Shown here in pieces: positions 45,140 to 53,492 of a stretch of DNA of 53,492 nucleotides. Under the pieces are notes generated by a model that saw only the letters and a program-made list of their open reading frames with translations, was not told where the DNA came from and did not search any database. The DNA is from Gnetum montanum (lineage: Eukaryota; Streptophyta; Gnetopsida; Gnetales; Gnetaceae). The translations under genes were made by a program, and so were the position numbers. How positions within the stretch are numbered: position 1 is the stretch's first letter; the number at the start of each line of letters is the position of its first letter. Location of the stretch: assembly GCA_015680685.1 (NCBI GenBank), contig MNCI01030933.1, forward strand, positions 142,850 to 196,341. The letters are read 5' to 3'.

Positions 45140-46014
45140 TGATAGATCTAAAAATTTTGAGCCAACAATGTTGTAGTTACAATACTTTTATCTACGATGG
45201 CGTAGATACGTTATCATATCTCACCATACATTATAGTATAAACGATATCACAGGGTGCATGCCAACCTATATAAGCAATACTTGGATGCATGAATCTATA
45301 GTATGTTGATAGGTTATTAACAAATTTTTTTTTAGTTTGTTTTCTTAAATTTAGTACTTATCGATGTGTGCTTGCATTGTGATGTTTTGTAATTGAATGG
45401 AATCTTTATTCAAGTGTGATGTACTTGGATCCAATGCATGATTGGCAATAAAGATTGAGATTACTCTACAACATTGTAGCTAACACTTCATTTTATTTTT
45501 GTTATTGTTTGTTGTTTTTATAATTAATGTTTATGACTACTTGCAATTTACTTTTAATGTCATTAAGTGGAATGAGTACGATTGATCTCAAGCACGCAAG
45601 TGTAACTACTTGGTAACCTAGTAGTATTATAACTTGGTATGCCCAGTAGTGAGGTACTTGGTAATCTTAGTAGTAGTTGCACAAGGTCGAAGGTGTAATT
45701 GGAAGATCAGGACTGACTACTCATCGCCTAGGCTAGTTTAGATTTGTTTTAATGTCACTTAGATTTAGAACCCTTTGTACTTTCACTTCATGATTATTAG
45801 GAGCACAATGGCCAATACAACATCAATATCATATACCTCACCATGAGTTAAACCATACGCATTAATCTTACTAACTCACATGAGAAGACAACGATTGCAA
45901 ACGTTCACTAATTAATGGTATAATCACATTGCCTTATTTGCGGAGTTTAACTGGGATTGCGCATGAACACTTGTATCTTGTATGGTTGGGTGTTGAATAC
46001 TTCATTGCTCATCA
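45140..46014 (+). repeat. LTR C (5' LTR of the right element)
   Basis: 875 bp from TGATAGATC to TGCTCATCA, the same subfamily as LTR G. In sense direction GATATC (45244-45249) is followed after 18 nt by TATATAAG (45268-45275). An AATAAA near 45448 may be its poly(A) signal. Confidence 0.88.
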
Positions 46015-46015
46015 T

Positions 46016-46033
46016 TAGCACCGTTGTCGGGGA
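46016..46033 (+). other. Primer-binding site, tRNA-Asp type
   Basis: TAGCACCGTTGTCGGGGA, three mismatches to the expected TGGCGCCGTTGCCGGGGA, one base after the LTR. Confidence 0.8.
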
Positions 46034-46147
46034 TAAGTCAATGTTATATTAAGTAATTAATTTTTCAAAGTTCATTGTATCAGAACCTAACTCTAATCTT
46101 AACAACCTTAATATAAAGCACACTTAAAATCGTCAAAAAACAATAAC

Positions 46148-48300
46148 ATGGCTTCACATAATGATCAACTATCACTTGCCAAGGAAATAAAGAGTAGAGA
46201 TAGAATTGTTGATGAAGAAGACTAGGGAATGCCAATGCAGAAACATATTACTTATGCTCACATTGCTTTATACCATCTAGACTTCACCTTCATATTCCAT
46301 CAAGATAGGCAAATGAGGTGGAGAGACATGCAACGCAACGTATTCCTACCTCCCAAACATGCAGCACTAAACATGCTACAAACTACTCTAAGGGGAATGC
46401 ACTTGGATCAGATTTAAGAAGCATATCATGTGACTTAACACATGACCAGACCTTATGAACCTGCAAGGGAGTAGATAAAGAGAGATGTTGCTATGGAAAT
46501 CAAACATGTTTATACCAAAGGGAAGTAAGCCAACACATTTGTTGTCATAGAAGAGCTTGATGCTGATTAGTTCATTTCAAAATAACTCCACTAGAACCAT
46601 GAGGAGTCATCAAAAACACCTAATATTAGACTAGAGGAACCTATCAAAGCCCAACTTCACTCTACTCTAGTAGAGATACACAAGAGGAAGGCTCCTAACT
46701 CAAGATACAAGTAAGACTCTAGGCCAAGGGATCCTACTAAGTCCTACAAAGAAACTTAGAAGAGTCATGAAAGAAGAATTAGCTAGCATTGTTTTCCTGC
46801 TACCTCCTTTGCTTCATCATAATCATCAGAGGACTATGACAAGAGATAACACAAGTATTGAGACTTTGATAGGAAAAAGAGAAGAGCTCATGGTCATCAT
46901 GATTGATACTCAAGGTATTGTGATTCAGAAGATGAGGAGTATGAAAGAAGAAGGTATAGAGATAGAAGAAAGGATTAAGAGAGACATGAACGTAGAAGGG
47001 ATCATCGCTACTATAGAGCCTGTGAACCTGATGATGATGATGAACCCCTCATGGCAATCCAAAACATGATCAACATTCAAGAAGTTGTCTACATATCAAC
47101 CAAGCATGTGAGGGACAGTCGAATTAAACGACTAGATGTGAATAACATGCTCAAATTTAAGGAGGTTACAATGTTGATCCTTAGAATCACCTTCAAGCAT
47201 TCCATGATGCCTGTGCCCTTCAAAACATAGAGAGTGATTGATAGAAATTGAAGTTGTTTCCTAGAACACTTGTGAAAGAAGCAGAAAGCTGGTACAGGTC
47301 ACTGAAACCTCAATCCATCAGACACTGGAGTACCATGCTTGAAATTTTTAATGACTAATATCAGACATTTTCATGAGTGTCGAACCTAAGAAAGAAAATC
47401 TAGAACTAGAAACAAGGGACCTATGAGACCCTTGATGCAACAATTGACAGATAGTATTCATTGTTACACAAATGCCCAGGCCATGGATTTTCATCAAAGG
47501 AACAACTAAGGCACATTATAAATGGGCTGAGAAGCAAAACAAGAGAGACCCTTCGGGTTTATGCCAAAGGAAGACTTCAAAATTAATTGTCCATTGGATT
47601 CAAAGACTCATTGATCAAAGGAGAATTTAGAAAAAGGAAATTAGCTAAAGAATACAACAAGGATCCATCAATCCAAAAAAGAGATGCATGGGTGTGTGAT
47701 ACCCAAGAGGAAGAAACCTTGGATCAAGTCATCAAGAAAGAGACACTATCGATTCAAAATTCTGTTGTTGATGTAGCAACATAGGTAGCGAAAATGTGGG
47801 ATTTAGTAGATGAACAATGTATAACAACACTAAAGATTGTGGAGGTGAAAGTAGAACAAGCACTCAACAAAGCAAGAGACAAAAAGAAGAAGAAGGTATT
47901 TGAACAAAAGGGCAAAGTTGCTTTAGTAGCTAGGTACTTAGACACCAACTCCACATATGATGAAGGTTGCATCGTGTGCCAGTATGAACATCCTAAGGGA
48001 TGTTGTCTAGTCGTGGTACATCTGCAAGAAACCGGGGCATATGCACTTAACCCACAATTTGTTCAAAAGAAAATGCCTGAATAGTTATCTTATCCTTAAG
48101 GTAACTATAGATGACAACCTCAACCAATGTACTATCTTAGTGAAGCCTTGTCGCAATCACAAGAGCACTACCATCAGCAGTGGTAGCAACTGCAATCATG
48201 GGCCATGCCATCGTCACGCCAACATTATTCATATTGATAATGTGATCCTTATGAATACTTTGTCTAGCATCTGATCTCACCAGTGAATGTCATTGTTTAA
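46148..48300 (+). pseudogene. gag of the right element, broken
   Basis: It starts MASHNDQLSLAKEIKSRDRI at 46148, with a TAG after 25 codons, then HIALYHLDFTFIFHQDRQMR and WRDMQRNVFLPPKHAALNML. The capsid block near 47280-47580 includes CPGHGFSSKEQLRHIINGLR across frame changes. A longer open stretch (47587-48084) carries a Lys-rich segment and the knuckle CIVCQYEHPKGC at 47968-48003. Frameshifts and stops are frequent. It is homologous along its length to the gag at 1059-3449. Confidence 0.8.
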
Positions 48301-48747
48301 AATCCATAATATCACCCACCAAAATACCACCAATTGACGTCACCAAGGACTAATCTAAACTCACACAAGCACTCGTAAGTAGCTGATCTTTCAAATCCCA
48401 ACCTAAATCATTTGCCACCAGTGCCACCACCCACAATGTAGGGTGAATTACCATCACAACCATAGTAGAAGAAGGCTGCAAGGGTAGTAAATGTATGAAT
48501 AGAAGATCTCACCAGCAATGCTAAGGGCCAAATAAAGAAACATCATTTGTTTAGGATGAGTCCAGAAAAAGATAATAGAATAGGAGCTTCATCAATATCA
48601 TCTTCTCCTAAAACAAATCTTCTCACTCTTGACAAGATTTTGTCATTATCAAGCCCAAAAATACATACTGTCATGCTCACTGCAGTTGTTACGAATTGGA
48701 TTAAGGTAGGGCCACTCCCATAGAAGCGAATTGACCAAGGAGTTTCT

Positions 48748-49167
48748 TTGATCTATCTATGGGTAGCTGAGAATCTACCATGTAAAGCTCTATTAGACTC
48801 AGGTTTTGGAATCAATTTAATCTCGTACGATACATATCAAACATGGAACCTACCACCATTCAAGGAATGCAATATCAGGTTGGAGCTTGCAAATCAGTTT
48901 GTTGCCATACCTTTGGGACAGAATGATGATGTAGTAACAACAGTCAATGGGTGGTCCTACCCAGCAAACTTCTTAGTGATTGATGTGAAGGATACTGATA
49001 AGGAATGTCCAATCATTATAGGGAGGGCATGGCTTAGCACCATTGATGCTAAGCTAAACATGAGAGATTTATTCATGGAGATTTCAAAAGAGGACAAAAA
49101 TGGAGCCATCCATACACAAAGAATTCCATGCATAACTACTAATAGAGAAGGGTGCAACATTGGATAG
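48748..49167 (+). CDS. Retropepsin-like protease domain, open
   Basis: 139 residues are open. The active site is intact: CKALLDSGFGINLISYDTYQ with D-S-G. Then RLELANQFVAIPL, a flap-like segment, SYPANFLVIDV and PIIIGRAWLSTIDAKLNMRD, the second conserved block. The end MEISKEDKNGAIHTQR matches the left element's protease end. It is the best preserved protease in the window, and in life would be part of a gag-protease polyprotein, so its own ATG is probably not a true start. Confidence 0.85.
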   Translation: MIYLWVAENLPCKALLDSGFGINLISYDTYQTWNLPPFKECNIRLELANQFVAIPLGQNDDVVTTVNGWSYPANFLVIDVKDTDKECPIIIGRAWLSTIDAKLNMRDLFMEISKEDKNGAIHTQRIPCITTNREGCNIG

Positions 49168-49224
49168 AATATTCAAAATACTAACACAGACACCATACCA
49201 GTCCATAGTAATAATGAAACACAA

Positions 49225-49599
49225 ATGTGTGCAGAAATAAGAGTAGAAGCCACAAAGCCAAAAGACACCATGTGGCCACTAACTGAGAACCTTAATTTGT
49301 TAAACATATGCATCGATACACATGAACCACTTACTAATTCCTATTTGAAGAAAATGATTCCAACCAACAACTTAGAAATGAAAATATTAACTCATAGACA
49401 CATACCAGTGAGAAAGGAAAATAAGAACTTAGATGATCAAAACTCAACTACCATCAATATCACATGGGATAATCATAACAAAGTTAAAATCGTAAAGATG
49501 GCAAGAGAACCATCCAAAGTGTATGATCTAAGAGATTTGGGGAGCATTTTCCAAACACTTGCCCAAGAGTTTAGTTGTGGGGGAGACGCCCTATCATGA
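49225..49599 (+). CDS. Post-protease ORF of unknown function
   Basis: 124 codons follow the protease with one stop between. Pieces include MWPLTENLNLLNICIDTHEP, RHIPVRKENKNLDDQNST, VYDLRDLGSIFQTLAQEF and a last GGDALS. It does not resemble the protease-RT linker of the left element (1-362) and no RT start follows. It is hydrophilic, with no motif I recognise. It may be the C-terminus of a gag-protease polyprotein. Confidence 0.5.
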   Translation: MCAEIRVEATKPKDTMWPLTENLNLLNICIDTHEPLTNSYLKKMIPTNNLEMKILTHRHIPVRKENKNLDDQNSTTINITWDNHNKVKIVKMAREPSKVYDLRDLGSIFQTLAQEFSCGGDALS

Positions 49600-51656
49600 C
49601 CTGGGAATTAATAAGTATTTTTTTCATTTTCTTTTACACTTTTCTCATTCTTTTATACTTTCTCATTTCTTCAATTTTTTACATTTTAATATTTTTCAAT
49701 TCTTTATACTTTTTCATTCTTTATACTTTTTCATAATTTTTTCCATCTTTCTTATTTCTTTTGTACTGTGTTTTAAACGCTTTGCAAATAATTTTTGATC
49801 ATTAATAAAACACGTTTAAATAAAGGAAAGATGTAGCCAATAAGGTGAAAATTTCCCTATGTTATCAAGTTATAAGAGATTGATTATTTGCACAGTGAGC
49901 CCACATTATCCAACCATCCATTCCAATAATAAGAGGTTCTTACCATGGCCATAATGATATTATTTTCCATCATACAACTAAGAATAAACTTGTGATCATT
50001 ATGCCTAGATAGAAAAGTGAAGAATCGAGTGGAATGAAAAGGGTGTGATATTAAGGGGACTTGTGGATTCTTTTTGAATTATTATTGTAAGTTCTATCAT
50101 GTTACTAAGGTTCTATTATATCCTTGTAGATTTAACGAAAAATGGGAGTAAGAGTACAATACTTGCTACCTTAAAAGGGTTGAAAAAAATAATAAATAAA
50201 AGAGCACAAAATAAGTTTATGGGGATCCCATTGGAAAGACATGTTACCCATGCTTGAAGGTAGGCGGCTTCTTAGAAATGTAAAAAATAGAAATAAAGTG
50301 CCATGAATAAACTCCTCTATTGGACAATACGCCAAGTGACAATACTCCTTGTAACATTGATAGTTTTACGATTATAACTCTAAGAGCTGAAATGATGCGA
50401 TGCCACTAGAATGAGGTCTGGACTTGGTTTGAATCTTGGAAAGAAGGGCTAATGATTACTTTAACTATTAATAACACACAAGGACTCATTATGCCTATGG
50501 TAAGACACCTCATGTCCCAATTTCTACAATCCCTTCTAAACCCATTTCATCTCATTGTTTGAATAATCATAACTTATGATTTTGTGTAACATAGAGTTAT
50601 TTTTCCAATTTGGTGGTACTAATATGTGTGTTTTGCTAAATAGGTATGCATTACATTCAACTCCTTAAGTGCTTAAGGACACTTTTAGGCATGGTTATAC
50701 AAGGGCATTAAGGGCTAGATCCTGCTTTGGGGAGGATCCACTTGTATAACTATTGTATCTTATACCTGCCAAGCGATTCCACATCATCTTGAGCCTTCCA
50801 ATTCTAATAAATAACAATAAATACTTCCCATATCATTCATGCTATCTATTCTAATAAAATAATAATGTTGTCTTTTTCATCCATTTCATCAATACACTTT
50901 CATCGCCAAAGATTCCTTAATCATAGACTTTCAACACTTATTTTTCACAACTAAAGCATCATCTTTATATCAAGACCCTTTCAACATGATGCATATCTTC
51001 CAACTATCCTATGGGACTTAATTTTTCTGAGAAGAACATTTAGAAATTTTGATTTTTCTATGGTGACATTGTATCTACGATATTGCAAGCACCTATGATA
51101 TTGCATCTACAATGTTGTATTGATGCTTTTGCACACATAAAATCTATATATAGCGTAGGAGAGTTAGAAAAATTTTTCATTTCTAAATTTCATAAGAAGG
51201 GAGTTGTTGCCAAATTTCCTTTTTAGCTAAGAGCTTTGACACTCCAGCTTCTAGTGCTCATAACTTACTCATTATTACCTCGATTTATGTGATTTTTGAA
51301 TCTACGTGATTATGGAGTGATTAGCTTAGTTGTGGGAGGGTGATAGTAAGGAAAATTTGAGTCAATTTTTTTGAAATTGCTAACAACCAAAAGGTATCAT
51401 AGGGGTAAGTTTAAGGAAGCATATTAAGAATTTTTAAAGTAAACCACTCATGGTAAGGCCAAAACAACTTTAAGAAGACTTCTGATTGACCATACCACTC
51501 ATTTAAAGTACTAATGGGATTGTTATTGAAAAATTTTCTAACTCTACAATCATAATGAACTAAGACCTTGATATAACTAAGGGTATGAGTAAGATATTAA
51601 ATCGTTGTCCATTTATGAGAATATTCTAGTAATTCAAAACCCTTGATTGATTGTAG
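49600..51656 (+). other. Noncoding stretch between protease ORF and third ORF
   Basis: About 2 kb, opening with a strongly T-rich run (49618-49760). No RT, integrase or other domain was recognised in any frame. Near its right end is a promoter-like segment (51079-51150). Confidence 0.6.
51079..51150 (+). promoter_or_regulatory. U3-like segment upstream of the third ORF
   Basis: GATATT at 51079 and 51097 and AATGTT at 51111, 18 and 14 bp apart, then TATATA at 51145. The arrangement recalls the LTR U3s of this window, but the last motif-to-TATA gap is 28, not 18. It lies about 510 bp upstream of the ATG at 51657. Confidence 0.35.
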
Positions 51657-53492
51657 ATGGCCCCAAAAAGAGGAGCACAAGGGGAACTCCCACAACCAGT
51701 AAGCAAAAGACCACGAGGCCATAAAAGAGGACAAGTGAACGAGCAAAATCCACAAGTAGAACAAGGAGAGTAGGAAGCATAATCCTTCAACATTCATCAA
51801 CAAACTCTTGCCATAGAGCAATTTACTTAAGCAGAAGTAGATGTTCCACCAGTGCTTATCTAGGGACAACAACTTATACTATCACCTAAATGTCTTTAGG
51901 CTATTCAAGAAAAATCCATCATGCTGATAGTAATTGTGGAACTAATTTTGGTTCATTTTTGGAATTTGTTGTAAAAGCTGTTAAGGTCCAACTTTAGATA
52001 TCTCCTCTGTGGCCTATTCTGACAAACAATGAAGAGTGGTATTTAGAAGAAACACTCCAATTTTGAGAAAATTGAGAAGTTGATGTGATAGTCAAAATTG
52101 AAGGAATCTCAGTATCTTACCTAGTTAAGGTAATTGCAAAGATAATAAATGTGCCTAATTCAAGAGCAAAGGTGGCATAGATATCAACTAGATTTGACAC
52201 AAATGTCAAGAAGCTATGGTTATAGTGGGTGTATGACAAGGAAGATAAAAAATACAACATATTAATTGCAAAAGAAAAGATCTATTTCAAAATTGGCACT
52301 TATCACCTATTTCCTACTAAGAGATTGAATTGAATCTCAACATATGTGCCCAGAGAAAGTGTAATATTAATGGAAAAATTCAATGCAAACATTTCTTACC
52401 TCTACTTCATAGAAATCCAAAGGTGGTTTGAGAAGAAAAAGGTAGGGAAGTTAACACTTCCATTCCCTTGCCTGATCCAGAAGGTATGTAAACAAGTTGA
52501 CATCCTAGGGTATACAAATGATGCATTGAGGAAGGCATAGAATTTTTCCTATGTTAAAATGCTTAAGCTAGTGCCTCTCAAAAAGGACTAATTAGAAGAA
52601 CCACTAGGCATTGAGAAGACAACCCAACCCATAGGAGAACAATAGTAGTAACCACAAGATTACTGACCTTCAATGAGTCATTTGTAGCAAATTGCAGAAA
52701 CCATCATTTGGGAAAGCAGGGAAGAGGCCAATTTATTTAAAATTATTGATGATGCAGCTAGGCCAACCATCTCAACAATTCTTGTCAGTGGATAGATATT
52801 TTTGTAGTCAAGAGAAGAGGCCTAGTGGTCACAACAAATTTCTAGAAACATTGCATCATTCCAAGTGATGCTTAGATTAGAAGAAGGAGCCACAATTGTT
52901 GTCATGCAGCACCATGATGTAGCAAGAGTTGTAGAAGTGATTACAAATCCCATTAAAGAATCTTTTAATGTACTTGTTGTGCCGCTAGTTGATATTTTTG
53001 GAACCAAAGATCCTCAAATGATAGTTGGTACCTCCATGACTTCTATAGAACATGAAGATGTGTTGGATAGATTGTTGCAGATAGGACAAGTTATGAAAAA
53101 TCTTTTTGATATTCCTAGTGATATCACTACAACACAGTCTAAATTAATTGCTACCAAAGGAAAATTAATCATGGTTGAAACTAGGGAAGAACATATTCAG
53201 AATGAGCTTCATAGATCACAAGAAGATCTTGTAGCCCTAAGAGTAGAAAGGAGAGATCCAACTTAGTTCATGGCACTAGATCAGATAGCATAATTCAAAA
53301 CTGAGCAAATTAATTTCTTCCTTAAGAATAATAAAGATATAATAAATGAGAAAGAAAATGTAATATAAATAGCTTTAGTAGCTGAAGCTGAATCATATCC
53401 CCATGCCAAAGCACTTGCTATCTTACAGGAAGAAAATAAATAACTCACTATAGATAACATGAAGTTGACCAAAATAGAAAAGTAGAAAAACA
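51657..53492 (+). pseudogene. Third ORF, plant-transposon-protein-like, broken and cut by window end
   Basis: It starts MAPKRGAQGELPQPVSKRPR with a basic, nuclear-signal-like stretch, then stops and a frame change before 52019. From there one frame carries NNEEWYLEE, VDVIVKIEGISVSYLVKVIA, KEKIYFKIGTYHLFPTKRLN, a hydrophobic block ending in LPFPCLIQKVCKQ (about 52455-52495), and after stops a helical, charged region (52865-53266, for example LDRLLQIGQVMKNLFDIPSD and a Glu/Arg-rich end). The layout of a fold with a short hydrophobic helix and a C-terminal coiled-coil-like tail recalls the 'putative plant transposon protein' family seen in plant retroelements. That is a resemblance, not a proven match. 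Confidence 0.45.

Larger units (their letters stand above)
45140..53492 (+). mobile_element. Gypsy-type element without visible RT, runs off the window
   Basis: Plus-strand order: 5' LTR (45140-46014), tRNA-Asp primer site, leader, gag, zinc knuckle, protease, a post-protease ORF, about 2 kb of T-rich DNA, then a separate broken ORF to the window end. Gag and protease match the left element at 1-4246. No RT, RNase H or integrase motif was found in any frame after the protease, so this looks like a non-autonomous lineage or a deletion derivative. The 3' LTR lies outside the window. Confidence 0.75.

Noticed and set aside
49559-49798. 79-codon Phe-rich open frame
   Set aside because: It is a translation of the T-rich noncoding run after the post-protease ORF.

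Overview
This is nuclear DNA of a vascular plant with a large, retrotransposon-rich genome. One real cellular gene is visible: a spliced, full-length CCZ1 homologue on the + strand, 21089-44072. Nearly everything else is transposable-element sequence in various states of decay. The 13.6-kb intron, the stacked solo LTRs and the clear divergence from core-eudicot CCZ1 would fit a gymnosperm or an early-diverging angiosperm, but the sequence alone does not fix the species.

Layout. 1-4246: 5' part of a Ty3/gypsy-type element on the minus strand (LTR, tRNA-Asp primer site, gag, protease, start of reverse transcriptase). 4247-7073: remains of a second minus-strand LTR element primed by initiator tRNA-Met, carrying an unrecognised broken ORF. 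7074-9430: old intergenic DNA with SINE-like pieces, a 170-bp duplication and a tRNA-Ala pseudogene. 9430-18623: a pile of LTRs nested in each other and in a decayed gypsy element; three LTR insertions still show target-site duplications or identical flanks. 18624-21088: CCZ1 upstream region, with a probable 5'UTR exon and a 5'UTR intron.

21089-44072: CCZ1, nine coding exons, 1545 nt including stop, 514 residues. Its introns hold an RTE-type LINE 3' end and a degenerate solo LTR (intron 2). Intron 7 holds a non-LTR insertion with a 13-bp target duplication, an old copia element with a younger copia nested inside it, and a MITE. 44073-45139: 3' flank with a 90-bp tandem duplication. 45140-53492: a plus-strand gypsy-type element with LTR, tRNA-Asp primer site, gag and protease, but no visible reverse transcriptase; a separate broken ORF with a plant-transposon-protein-like look follows and runs off the window.

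CCZ1 works with MON1 as the guanine-nucleotide exchange factor for Rab7-type GTPases in late-endosome-to-vacuole traffic. It has no functional link to the surrounding elements, which are its packing material. The most interesting signal is in the LTRs. Seven gypsy-type LTRs from several subfamilies keep a six-base palindrome or palindrome variant exactly 18 nt from the TATA box, and several extend this into an array with a dominant 14-bp period. The palindrome itself differs between subfamilies (GATATC versus GTCGAC/GTATAC) while the spacing is kept. Exon borders, frames and element limits were read by eye; no alignment or database search was run.
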